A stretch of DNA of 64,000 nt from a virus, in IMG/VR virus record IMGVR_UViG_3300018790_000468, positions 1 through 64,000 of that record; one strand, 5' to 3'. The notes beneath the pieces are model-generated. The model ran no database searches, was not told the DNA's origin, and saw nothing but the letters and a program-made list of their open reading frames with translations. Below are positions 29,615-38,047 of this stretch, piece by piece; the stretch's first letter is position 1, and each line of letters starts with the position of its first letter. The position numbers and the translations under genes are program-made.

Positions 29615-30618
29615 CTATTTTCTATTTGGGATTTAATCCAGAAATAAGTTTTCTCTAACCCTGCAACCAATGGGCTACATGGCTGCCAATTCAATTGCTT
29701 GTGTATCAACTTGTTGCAAGAATTTCTGCCTCTTACACCGGTAGGCCCATCCAGCTTGTAGTTTTTTATAATTTTTTTATTTTCAAATGAACATGCCAAG
29801 TCAACCAATTGATTGATGGTTACTCGTTCCACAGAACCAATGTTCACTGGTTCTGCAAAGTCTGATTGCATCAATCTGCGAATGCCTTCAATGCACTCAT
29901 CAATATACAAGAAGGATCTAGTCTGCTCACCATCACCCCAGATTTCAATGTCGCCTGTGGATTGCAACACTTTGCGACAAATTGCAGCTGGTGCCTTCTC
30001 TCTACCACCCTGCCATGTACCTTGGGTGCCAAAGATGTTGTGAAAGCGAGCAATGCGCACGCTCAAATTGTAATTGCGGCTGTAAGCCAAGTATAACCTC
30101 TCACTAAAAAGTTTTTCCCAGCCATACTCACTGTCTGGGTTTGCAGGGTATGCGCTGTCTTCACTGCAGTTGGGATTGTTGGGGTCCAATTGATTGTGTT
30201 CTGGATACATGCAAGCACTGCTGCTATAAAAAATCTTTTTGCCTGCATAATTATATGCTGCAGCTGTCTTGCACACATTTAAATTGATAGTTGCAGAATT
30301 TTGCATCACATCTGCATCATGTTCTTTTGTGAAGATGTAGCCTGCACCACCCATGTCAGCAGCCAATTGATACACCTCGTCAAATGGCGTGACAACACTA
30401 GCTGTGCTATAATGCCAACTGGCATTCATTGCTCTTTTTACGGCGCTAGGATCTGTGAGATCCATTATAAAAAATTCATCCGCACCAGTATCAGAATACT
30501 CTGGGTGTTTTAAATCTATGCCTCGAACAAAATACCCCTCACTCTTCAATCTCGTTACAAGGTGGTTGCCAATGAATCCACCTGCACCAAGCACTAATGC
30601 TTTCTTGATATTACTCAT
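29611..30618 (-). CDS. GDP-mannose 3,5-epimerase-like NAD-dependent epimerase
   Basis: 335 residues of the extended SDR family. LVLGAGGFIGNHLV is the NAD loop, FYSSSACMYPE and YGWEKLFSERL contain the catalytic Ser-Tyr-Lys set. Strong specific blocks (ADMGGAGYIF, IARFHNIFGTQGTWQGGREKAPAA, WGDGEQTRSFLYIDEC, GVRGRNSCN) match plant and bacterial GDP-mannose 3,5-epimerase, which makes GDP-L-galactose or GDP-L-gulose. It is the last gene of the glycan cluster and overlaps the next gene upstream by 8 bases. Confidence 0.85.
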   Translation of the reverse strand: MSNIKKALVLGAGGFIGNHLVTRLKSEGYFVRGIDLKHPEYSDTGADEFFIMDLTDPSAVKRAMNASWHYSTASVVTPFDEVYQLAADMGGAGYIFTKEHDADVMQNSATINLNVCKTAAAYNYAGKKIFYSSSACMYPEHNQLDPNNPNCSEDSAYPANPDSEYGWEKLFSERLYLAYSRNYNLSVRIARFHNIFGTQGTWQGGREKAPAAICRKVLQSTGDIEIWGDGEQTRSFLYIDECIEGIRRLMQSDFAEPVNIGSVERVTINQLVDLACSFENKKIIKNYKLDGPTGVRGRNSCNKLIHKQLNWQPCSPLVAGLEKTYFWIKSQIENS

Positions 30619-31336
30619 ATCTTAATATAGAATGTATCGATTCAATATCAAGAAGGTTTTTTAGAATTTTTGCGTTGGGCACAACGCAATGACCACCGAT
30701 TTTCTTGGAACCATACAGCACAGGTCTTGTCACATTCTTTTTGCCCAATGCTAAATAACCTTCATTATAAGTGAGATTATATGTTGTCATGACTTCTTCA
30801 AAATTTAACCCTTCTGTTTCACATAACTTGAGCACATCGTTATGAAACGCAATGCAAATGCCATAATATGTAGTGTCCAGTAGTTTTGCATATTCTGTGG
30901 TCTTGCTATTTTTGCAAATCAACGATTTAATATTCAGACAGTTCAAGTGCTCTTGATATTTTTTTGCTACAGAGCGGTCATCTGCACCAATGTATTTTAA
31001 GAAGAGCTTTATGCCTGTATCCAGATTAGGATGCAAGCCGCGAACAGGTGAATGACAGGTGTTGCCAATGATCTTGCTTGTTGTGCCTGGTACAACTGTG
31101 GAGTGTATGACAGTGAGTTTTGGTGCGTTTTCTGAGATGTAATTGTTGACTGTAGTAACAAAATTCTCTGTAAATGGTATGCAGACGTTTAGTACATCAC
31201 AGTTTTTTATGTCATCGTTGCAATTAAACTTGGGGTCTACAATGTATACTGAAGATGCAAAGTCCTTGTGCTCTCTGTACACCTTGGCAAGGCTACTACC
31301 AATTTCACCATACCCAATGATGCCTATTTTGTACAT
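30611..31336 (-). CDS. Short UDP-glucose/GDP-mannose dehydrogenase-like protein
   Basis: 241 residues, about half of a usual UDP-sugar dehydrogenase. IGIIGYGEIGSSLAKVY is the Rossmann loop, HSTVVPGTT and EYAKLLDTTYYGICIAFHND match the family, and GGHCVVPNAKIL holds the likely catalytic Cys. The C-terminal UDP-binding domain is missing. It overlaps the epimerase gene and the dehydratase-like gene by 8 and 13 bases. Probably an NAD-dependent nucleotide-sugar or sugar-acid enzyme; substrate unknown. Confidence 0.62.
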   Translation of the reverse strand: MYKIGIIGYGEIGSSLAKVYREHKDFASSVYIVDPKFNCNDDIKNCDVLNVCIPFTENFVTTVNNYISENAPKLTVIHSTVVPGTTSKIIGNTCHSPVRGLHPNLDTGIKLFLKYIGADDRSVAKKYQEHLNCLNIKSLICKNSKTTEYAKLLDTTYYGICIAFHNDVLKLCETEGLNFEEVMTTYNLTYNEGYLALGKKNVTRPVLYGSKKIGGHCVVPNAKILKNLLDIESIHSILRYE

Positions 31337-32301
31337 TTTTTATTTTTGTAGAAATTTACAACTTCTTCAATTACTTCATCAACATTTTTTGTAGGCTTCC
31401 AACCAAGATGTTGTTTAATTTTTTCACTATTAGGAATTTTTTCAGGAGCTTCAGAGAAAAGAGGACCATGTAATGACACTGGATCAACATGACTAATATT
31501 TGACATTGTATGTGTAAGCTCTTTTACTTTCTCTGCAAGATACAGCACAGTTCTTTCGTTTTGCTCGTAACCGATATTCCATTCATGGTTCCAGTATTCA
31601 TCAGGTGCAGTTGAAGTTAAATATATGCCATCAACTATATCTTTTACCCAGGTGAAAGCTCTGAGCTGCAATCCATTATAATAAACTGTGATGTCCTCAT
31701 TGTTTAGTGCTTGGTCTACAAATCTTGGCAAAACAAAGCCACCATCAGGCAGTTGATACTCACCTGTAATATTAAATGGTCTGATGATCTGATATTTAAA
31801 ATTGGAATTAATTTTACCATGATTAGCCAGAACTATTTCTGATAGTAATTTTGAAATTGCATATTCATTTCTTACAGTAAAAGGTCCATGTAAAACTTTA
31901 TCGTCTTCTTCTTTCAGATAACTTTTACTGGCTCTATATCCATAGATTTCAGATGTGGATATGAACAGCAGGGGACATTTGTTGTGATTTGCTCCGTTGA
32001 TTGCCCAGTATATATCATCTAAAATCAATCTCGCCATATTACCAGAATGCTTGAGGACACCAACCGGGCCCACTGGTGATGCGAGGTGCAGTATTAAATC
32101 AAACTTGGGCAGATCCGCCCACTTGACATGCAAAATGTTGTCCACAATAACCTGTGTATCTTTGGTAATGGAGTGATCTGCAGGTATGGCATTCGATGAC
32201 ATGTTATCAATGATGGTAATGCTCCAGCCAAGCGCTTTCCACTTCTCAATGCAGTGTACACCTACGAATCCTAGACCACCAGTGATAAGAATCCTTTTCA
32301 T
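31324..32301 (-). CDS. NAD-dependent sugar epimerase/dehydratase
   Basis: 325 residues. MKRILITGGLGFVGVHCIEKW is the NAD-binding start (chosen over five upstream residues), ISTSEIYGYR and NEYAISKLLSE carry the catalytic Ser/Thr and Tyr-X3-Lys. The family includes UDP-glucuronate decarboxylase and dTDP-glucose dehydratase. VKDIVDGIYLT and LGWKPTKNVDEVIEE fit it. Exact reaction not decided. Part of the minus-strand glycan operon. Confidence 0.75.
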   Translation of the reverse strand: MKRILITGGLGFVGVHCIEKWKALGWSITIIDNMSSNAIPADHSITKDTQVIVDNILHVKWADLPKFDLILHLASPVGPVGVLKHSGNMARLILDDIYWAINGANHNKCPLLFISTSEIYGYRASKSYLKEEDDKVLHGPFTVRNEYAISKLLSEIVLANHGKINSNFKYQIIRPFNITGEYQLPDGGFVLPRFVDQALNNEDITVYYNGLQLRAFTWVKDIVDGIYLTSTAPDEYWNHEWNIGYEQNERTVLYLAEKVKELTHTMSNISHVDPVSLHGPLFSEAPEKIPNSEKIKQHLGWKPTKNVDEVIEEVVNFYKNKKCTK

Positions 32302-32343
32302 CACTATAATTAGCACATGTTATTGTTATTTCAATCTACCTTA

Positions 32344-33075
32344 TCAGACGTAACTAGTAATTAATTTTCTATTGGCTATTAGTGATGATCCGGATGGCCC
32401 GGATTCAGGTTTATCATAATCTATATTGAGGATTGAATCACTCCACTTCTTCCATGTAGTACTAATATCAGATCTGGGGTCACCATTGAATAGATCCCAG
32501 TGTGGGTATTTTTCTTCAGCTAAAGTTTTTACAATAACAAAGTGGTCATAACCATTGTATTTTTGCAGCCAATGTGGTGTGGAGCTATGACCACCAGGCA
32601 CATTGAGAGGCGATTTCCAGGTGGTATCATAAGTGCTCTCCTGGCTCTCATAAAGGGCTAAATCTGCTTCATACAATCTCCACACCCAATCACGATCTTC
32701 CCAACCACCATGAATGAACCTCTCGTCCCACCAGCCTATTTTTCTGATTAATTCTTTTGCAAACCCCATGAACCCAACATTATAAAGCAGCACACACGAC
32801 ATGCCATTCTCAAGTAAATGCAGCATTTTTTCCACTTCTTCTGGTTTCGGATAAGTGCGATCGTTAATTAATATTACCCATTCCGTTGGTGAAGTAACAA
32901 TAGCGTGGTTTATGAGCTGAGAGTATGAGGGGTACATTTTAGGATACCTATCGATTCTATTGTTCCAGTGTACTTTGTATTTTGCCTCTAACGGCTTTAA
33001 TGCCTCTATTTGTTTATTTGTTATATCTCTACTGCAACCACAGTGCAAGCTAATTGTAAATTCGTCAATTTTCAT
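32344..33075 (-). CDS. Glycosyltransferase-like protein (GT-A type)
   Basis: 243 residues. SYSQLINHAIVTSPTEWVILINDRTYPKPEEVEKML looks like the GT-A nucleotide-sugar region, with Asn-Asp in place of DXD. FIHGGWEDRDWVWRLYEAD has the Glu-Asp pair near the acceptor site seen in GT2-like enzymes. Overlaps the phosphodiesterase-like gene by 4 bases. Sugar and acceptor unknown. Confidence 0.55.
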   Translation of the reverse strand: MKIDEFTISLHCGCSRDITNKQIEALKPLEAKYKVHWNNRIDRYPKMYPSYSQLINHAIVTSPTEWVILINDRTYPKPEEVEKMLHLLENGMSCVLLYNVGFMGFAKELIRKIGWWDERFIHGGWEDRDWVWRLYEADLALYESQESTYDTTWKSPLNVPGGHSSTPHWLQKYNGYDHFVIVKTLAEEKYPHWDLFNGDPRSDISTTWKKWSDSILNIDYDKPESGPSGSSLIANRKLITSYV

Positions 33076-33488
33076 ATAAAATCAGTGCATATGCCGTAAC
33101 AATTATAGTTTAACTGTTTCCAATCATTTTGCAAGTGCACAATAATGCTTTTTTCATTCACTGCTTTGCCTGGATATGTCCAAATATAACCATTGGAAGT
33201 TAATGTCCGTTCATCAGATTCATGCCAGAAGCAAGCAACATTTTTATTTAAAAGAAATATTAATGCATCTAAATTTTTTGCATGCCACCAAATGCTCTTA
33301 AGCTCAAAAAAGGAGCCATCAACAGCATGATCAGGCGCATCGTGACCAAGAAACAAACCCCCATGAGTTGCATGGACATCAACCTCGCAATCATAACCCA
33401 TGTTCAATACTTTTTTTATTTGTTCCGGGGTATTTTCCAATGTTAAGTTCGAGCCGCTTGTATTGCCTCTGTGTGAAATTAGCTTCAT
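33072..33488 (-). CDS. Glycerophosphodiester phosphodiesterase-like domain protein
   Basis: 138 residues. LISHRGNTSGSNLTLENTPEQI and GYDCEVDVHATHGGLFLGHD match the first half of the GDPD fold: His-Arg, Glu-Asn and the Glu-X-Asp metal site, then the catalytic His. Full GDPDs are about 240 residues, so this is a short version and may be a diverged or minimal enzyme. It sits directly after the RuBisCO-like gene (3-base gap) and overlaps the next gene by 4 bases. Substrate unknown; perhaps a phosphodiester in a surface polymer. Confidence 0.6.
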   Translation of the reverse strand: MKLISHRGNTSGSNLTLENTPEQIKKVLNMGYDCEVDVHATHGGLFLGHDAPDHAVDGSFFELKSIWWHAKNLDALIFLLNKNVACFWHESDERTLTSNGYIWTYPGKAVNEKSIIVHLQNDWKQLNYNCYGICTDFI

Positions 33489-33491
33489 CTG

Positions 33492-34688
33492 TTATGCAGA
33501 AACTATGCCCCACTTTTCAATGGCTTGGTTATATTCCTTGCCATGTTCCTTATCAATAGCTTGCCGCATAGCCAAGGCACCAGATCGGGAGCCACCTGGA
33601 TGGCCGTGCACTGCACCACCTACATTTGCCATAAAATCATTACCCACCCTGCCAATACAGAAATCAACTAGACCGGGATGCATTCCGCAACTAAGAGCTG
33701 GCACAGTATTGCCTTCTCTTAAAATTTTTAATGCTTGCATCAATTCAATTTCATCATCATTGCTATAACCACCAACCATACCTGCTTGTATTGTATCAGC
33801 ACCCATGAGAGTTGCTAACTGACAAACAACAGGCCAAGCAATAGAGAATCTATGACTTCTATCTGTAAATACTCTGTCGCCGCTTTTTTGAAAATGTAAG
33901 AATACTGGTAAATCTAACTTACGAATGCTATTATAAACCCCCAGACCGCTCCATACATTTATGTGTACTCCGTTGCCGCCCAGTTCGCTTACTTTGCGTA
34001 CCCTATCTAAAACAACATGTGGATCTCCATTAATTGTGTGGCAAAAAGCTATTTTTTTCTTTTGTGTTGAAAGATAGTTAGCTATAACTTCTACCCTTTC
34101 CTCCAACCGGCAACATGCAGGGTTACTCATTATTTCATCTTCTTTAATAAAATCAACACCACCCTCAACAACTTGTTTAACCATTTCAAGCAAAACTTTT
34201 GAAGTGATACCAGTTTTGGGTTTAATAATAGCACCAAAAAGCGGTTTGTTAAATTGATTGGTTAATTTCCTCAATCCTGTGATGCCAAATTTTGGGCCCA
34301 AGAAATGCTGCTTAACACATTCTGGTATTAGCAAATCAATTAATCTGCAGCTAGTGATCAGATCGATATCTACATGACCTCCCATGAGCTGGCACAATAA
34401 ATGGCTAATACCATCGTTATCCCAGTCACTATTGATAACAGGAAATCCTATCTCTACCATACCAGCCTTTTGTTCCTCTAATTTCTTTTCATCCGCAAAT
34501 ATAATACAGCTGTGATTTTCAAACAAGCTGTCTGTCTCCCATTCATTTCTTACATTAGGATTACCAACACTTTGACCTATGGCTAGGTTCCAAGCTGCTG
34601 CTTTGAGAGATTGGTTGCTTGACATTCTATATGTGGCAACAACATATTTGTTGATGTCTACCTCTTCCTTGTTACGGAAAATTTTCAT
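33492..34688 (-). CDS. RuBisCO-like protein (form IV type, large-subunit fold)
   Basis: 398 residues with the whole RuBisCO large-subunit layout. FGAIIKPKTGIT (Lys156, Lys158) matches the K175/K177 loop. GVDFIKEDE (Lys182, Asp184, Glu185) matches the carbamylated K201-D203-E204 metal site. His279 fits H327, ALSCGMH (Ser333) fits S379, and NVGGAVHGHPGG fits the phosphate-binding G403/G404. Loop 6 reads QAGMVGGYSNDDE with no equivalent of Lys334, so it should not fix CO2. Form IV relatives act as enolases, isomerases or decarboxylases on sugar phosphates. It overlaps a cupin gene by 17 bases and lies in a glycan cluster, so a sugar-phosphate reaction is likely. Confidence 0.85.
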   Translation of the reverse strand: MKIFRNKEEVDINKYVVATYRMSSNQSLKAAAWNLAIGQSVGNPNVRNEWETDSLFENHSCIIFADEKKLEEQKAGMVEIGFPVINSDWDNDGISHLLCQLMGGHVDIDLITSCRLIDLLIPECVKQHFLGPKFGITGLRKLTNQFNKPLFGAIIKPKTGITSKVLLEMVKQVVEGGVDFIKEDEIMSNPACCRLEERVEVIANYLSTQKKKIAFCHTINGDPHVVLDRVRKVSELGGNGVHINVWSGLGVYNSIRKLDLPVFLHFQKSGDRVFTDRSHRFSIAWPVVCQLATLMGADTIQAGMVGGYSNDDEIELMQALKILREGNTVPALSCGMHPGLVDFCIGRVGNDFMANVGGAVHGHPGGSRSGALAMRQAIDKEHGKEYNQAIEKWGIVSA

Positions 34689-34998
34689 ATTTATCTCCTG
34701 TCACAGAAGGTGTTTTTACAACTATAAGTTCGCAATCTTCAAAAAAAGTGGGATCTGCTATTTCATTTGGTTCAATAACAAAAACATCTCCTTGTTGTAA
34801 AATTTTTTCTTGTATCATCATTTTACCTTTGATTAGATAGTTAATCTCCGTCGCAACTTTATGCAAGTGCTTTGGCCAGCATTCACCTTTCTGATGCTGC
34901 TTATAGCAGACTTCAAATTCTTTTGTCTTGAGAACAGAAGGGCTAAAATCACCGATAAACCACCCACCTTTAAAAGTATTAATGTTATAGATTTTCAT
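34672..34998 (-). CDS. Cupin-domain protein
   Basis: 108 residues. CWPKHLHKVATEINYLIKGKMMI (cupin motif 1 with His-X-His and Glu) and GDVFVIEPNEIADPTFFEDCELIVVKTP (motif 2) form a single cupin barrel. Small cupins serve as isomerases, epimerases or sugar binders. The close coupling to the RuBisCO-like gene (17-base overlap) and a nucleotidyltransferase gene (14-base overlap) suggests a shared sugar pathway. Confidence 0.72.
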   Translation of the reverse strand: MKIYNINTFKGGWFIGDFSPSVLKTKEFEVCYKQHQKGECWPKHLHKVATEINYLIKGKMMIQEKILQQGDVFVIEPNEIADPTFFEDCELIVVKTPSVTGDKYENFP

Positions 34999-35713
34999 AT
35001 ATTTGTTCTGTAAAATAATTTAAATCGTCTGGCACACCAATGGGGTAATGGAGATTATAGTAATAAGGTATAATTTTCTTACCATCTCTTATCATGTAAT
35101 TGTATGAAGGTGCAACATAAAATTCATTACCATATCTTTCATCTTTTTTTATCATTTCGTTTGCTGAATAAACAAAATCAGAACCCTTGGACCAAAAGTG
35201 CAGACCATTTGTTGCAATATTACTGATTACAATTTTTTCTTTTATTTCCTGAATTCTTAAATCTTCACTAAGCTTTATGTAGCTATTTTTATTGGAATTA
35301 GAATGAAAGGCACCAACAATGCCATCTGCTTGATTAAATTTAGCAAAATTAAGTAAATTTTTAATATTAAAATCAACAATAATCTGGTCACAATTTACTA
35401 TAATAAGCTGTTGACTGTTGTTGATATATTTTTCAGCTAGTAAGCATGTGCACGCGGGTCCTTCAGTAAGAGCCTCAGCAACTATGAGCTCATAATTAAT
35501 GTCTAGTGAATCAAGAATGTCTTTGAAGCTTTTATCTGTACTGAGTTGTGATGAGATAATTAAAAAAAATTTAGTTTGTTTATCTTGTGATAGGTTATCA
35601 ATGATGCGAGTTACCATCGGCTTGCCTTTCACATCAATCAGGGGCTTGAGCTCACCCGGGTGAGTTTTGCTAAATCGAGAGCCCACCCCAGCCATGGGTA
35701 TAACCATATTCAT
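34985..35713 (-). CDS. Sugar-phosphate nucleotidyltransferase-like protein
   Basis: 242 residues. The N-terminus VIPMAGVGSRFSKTHPGELKPLIDVKGKPMV is the nucleotide-binding signature (G-X-G-X-R and Lys-Pro). IIVNCDQIIVDFN holds the metal-binding Asp. It would activate a sugar-1-phosphate as NDP-sugar for the glycosyltransferases in the same operon. Substrate is not decided. Confidence 0.75.
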   Translation of the reverse strand: MNMVIPMAGVGSRFSKTHPGELKPLIDVKGKPMVTRIIDNLSQDKQTKFFLIISSQLSTDKSFKDILDSLDINYELIVAEALTEGPACTCLLAEKYINNSQQLIIVNCDQIIVDFNIKNLLNFAKFNQADGIVGAFHSNSNKNSYIKLSEDLRIQEIKEKIVISNIATNGLHFWSKGSDFVYSANEMIKKDERYGNEFYVAPSYNYMIRDGKKIIPYYYNLHYPIGVPDDLNYFTEQIYENL

Positions 35714-35717
35714 GGCA

Positions 35718-36380
35718 TCAACAACCGATTATGCCGTCTGCACGTACAATATAAAATGTCTTATGAATTATATTAACATTAATATTGTTTGCATTTAAAT
35801 GTGCACCTAGTATACCCTCTGGACATGGTTGTTTTATACGCTCGGTGCCTTCATTATCGTTGTAAACTTTTGCATATGTGTCCATAGTATTCGAATTACC
35901 GTATGCAAACCAATCATTTATACCACCGCAGCCACCTGGGCGGTCCATAAGATATACCTGCTTCTCTGCACAGTTGTGTAGATTTATTTTTTCGCTATAA
36001 AGCAAATCCCATCTTACTCTTACTACAACATCATACTTAAAATTATTAACCCGCTCGTATTCTTTCTTAAGATCATTACTTCTTGTAATAGACCTGAGCA
36101 TGCTCTTTGTATTTTCAGAAAAGGTGGGGTAATCAAAACAGAAAGAGATTGGCTTTAGAAAATTAACTACGTCAGTTATATCATAATCTGTATACTTGCC
36201 ATAGGGTGTTGTGTCATGGTCGTTGAAATCATTCTTATAAGCACTATCGTCATGCTTATGCCAGCAATGGCAAAACACATCACAATTGTAAGGATCGATT
36301 AGATGGTCTTTTAAGCTTTGGCGTACATAATTAAAGCTACGTATTTGACCTGATAAACAAACAGCTACTTTCATTTCCAT
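35718..36380 (-). CDS. Glycosyltransferase-like protein (MKVAVCLSGQIRSF type)
   Basis: 220 residues. It opens with KVAVCLSGQIRSF, a start found in a group of small surface-glycan transferases, and has YDVVVRVRWDLLYSE in the middle where a nucleotide-sugar site is expected. Not assigned to a numbered family. It lies 5 bases from its neighbours on both sides within the glycan operon. The enzymatic call is by resemblance and context. Confidence 0.5.
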   Translation of the reverse strand: MEMKVAVCLSGQIRSFNYVRQSLKDHLIDPYNCDVFCHCWHKHDDSAYKNDFNDHDTTPYGKYTDYDITDVVNFLKPISFCFDYPTFSENTKSMLRSITRSNDLKKEYERVNNFKYDVVVRVRWDLLYSEKINLHNCAEKQVYLMDRPGGCGGINDWFAYGNSNTMDTYAKVYNDNEGTERIKQPCPEGILGAHLNANNINVNIIHKTFYIVRADGIIGC

Positions 36381-36385
36381 ATAAT

Positions 36386-37207
36386 TTATTTGATGGGGTA
36401 GCGCCTATTGTATTCCTCGAATAACCAAGGCTGGCCACCTGCAAAATGTCTGTAGATTATATTATTTGGATCGGCATGCACAATATCATATGTGTTGGGC
36501 TTTGTTGGTGTGAACGTTTTATCGCCTGTCTCGTCCAATAGATGTGTAACGTTCCATTCTGTTGGCAGTATATCAACATTCTCAAGCAATTCGTCCAGCG
36601 ACAGAACAGTTTTTTCAGTTACTTCAGAATGCAGACCGTTGTTAGGTAGATCATAGAAAGGCGTCCAGCTATGAGGTTTTATGCCAGCATGCACATAGTA
36701 TGCCTGCTGATCACCATGATAAAAGGTTCTCTTTTCATTAAAATGTTCGTTCCAAATTTTAAAATCTTTGTTTTCATAGAATTTCTCTCTTGAAGTAATC
36801 AGATTGATTAGCTTGCGGGTGAATGGCGAGATTTTGAGAATAAAGAATCCAAAGCAATGTGTGTTGCCTGAATCAATTGCATAGGTGAAACTTTTCTTGG
36901 GCTCATAAAACTTATCGAGCTGAGCAATAAAAACGTCTGCATCATATTGATATATAACATCACCATCCACAAGCTTGCCTGAGTCAACTAAATCTTTGAA
37001 AAGATACCACCTGTTGAAATGAAAATTATCACCAGGGTGAAGCTCTGGGAAGTAGATTTGTGGAGTAAAATTGGTTTGATTGATCTCAATATACTTTAAC
37101 CCGTGCATCTCACAATATTTTCTATTGCGCGGCTCAATATACTTTCTGAATAAGTTTTCGCGTTCACCGTGCCATATAGCAAAATTTAAGAAATATTTCT
37201 TCATCAT
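36386..37207 (-). CDS. Glycosyltransferase (GT34-like, DXD motif)
   Basis: 273 residues. DGDVIYQYDADVFIAQLD holds a DXD metal site. The segments NFAIWHGERENLFRKYIEPRN and THCFGFFILKISPFTRKLINL resemble galactosyl/mannosyltransferases that transfer from UDP- or GDP-sugars. The C-terminus RHFAGGQPWLFEEYNRRYP may be the acceptor side. Exact family uncertain. Operon member. Confidence 0.55.
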   Translation of the reverse strand: MMKKYFLNFAIWHGERENLFRKYIEPRNRKYCEMHGLKYIEINQTNFTPQIYFPELHPGDNFHFNRWYLFKDLVDSGKLVDGDVIYQYDADVFIAQLDKFYEPKKSFTYAIDSGNTHCFGFFILKISPFTRKLINLITSREKFYENKDFKIWNEHFNEKRTFYHGDQQAYYVHAGIKPHSWTPFYDLPNNGLHSEVTEKTVLSLDELLENVDILPTEWNVTHLLDETGDKTFTPTKPNTYDIVHADPNNIIYRHFAGGQPWLFEEYNRRYPIK

Positions 37208-37225
37208 TCTAATATATACTATTAA

Positions 37226-38047
37226 TTAGCTTTTGCAAGTACTTGCGGCATCGAGAATTAATTTTTTATAATAATTGAAGTCTGATTTGTATGTTTCTTT
37301 TTTACTCACCTCAGCATACTTGGTCATGAGCAGCTCCGGTGTTAAATCTTCCCATGAGTTAATAAAAAGAATTGGGCAATCTTTAAAATAAACCACTGGT
37401 ATATCTTTTAAAACAATGGGCACTGTTCCTACATACATTGACTCCCAGATTCTATGACAGTCAACACTGTTTCCTGGTGGTGAAATAACATACTTGTATG
37501 TGCTTAGTTTGCGCAAATAGTCTTCAAAGCTATGCTTATGAAAATCGAAATCGATAAAATCGTAATGTTTGATCTTCTGTATTGCATGAGACCTCTCATT
37601 GGGATTTGTGTTGGGATCAAAGTTACAGTAAACAAGATTCTTTTTACTATTGTTCTCATTAATTATTTTTAATATTGTTTCTTTGTTACCGTGAGGCCAA
37701 ACTTCATTTGCCATACCTATGGGTATGGTTTGTAATTTATTGTGCATAACATGGCAATTCATGCCAAACCATTTGACGAGATGCGGGTTGTTGAGAATCG
37801 ATAGATGTTCTGTTGTGACTGGTGCATCTGCATCATGCGTAATCAAGACAAACGGGTAATTAATGTTGGGTAAATTTTCTCTTGCAAATAGAGAAATGTT
37901 ATCACCATGAAGAAAAATAATATTTTCGTCAGGGTTGTATGTAATTTTCTTACCATATCTAGATATGTAGTTGCTTGCAAGGCTCAACAACTTATCTGGT
38001 GTAATTATAAAATCTGTATTATTCACTTTTCTTAATAAACTCTTCAA
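37226..38047 (-). CDS. Exostosin-like glycosyltransferase (GT47-like)
   Basis: 273 residues. The C-terminal block STYKYVISPPGNSVDCHRIWESMYVGTVPIVLKD matches the exostosin/GT47-type nucleotide-sugar site (Pro-Pro-Gly-Asn, Arg-X-Trp-Glu). The earlier part has PFVLITHDADAPVTTEH. Likely adds a sugar to a surface glycan. Overlaps the upstream gene by 29 bases. Confidence 0.62.
   Translation of the reverse strand: MKSLLRKVNNTDFIITPDKLLSLASNYISRYGKKITYNPDENIIFLHGDNISLFARENLPNINYPFVLITHDADAPVTTEHLSILNNPHLVKWFGMNCHVMHNKLQTIPIGMANEVWPHGNKETILKIINENNSKKNLVYCNFDPNTNPNERSHAIQKIKHYDFIDFDFHKHSFEDYLRKLSTYKYVISPPGNSVDCHRIWESMYVGTVPIVLKDIPVVYFKDCPILFINSWEDLTPELLMTKYAEVSKKETYKSDFNYYKKLILDAASTCKS

Noticed and set aside
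33492-34688. Calling the RuBisCO-like protein a true carbon-fixing RuBisCO
   Set aside because: The loop-6 lysine is missing (VGGYS at that place) and the context is sugar metabolism, so the form IV type is more likely.
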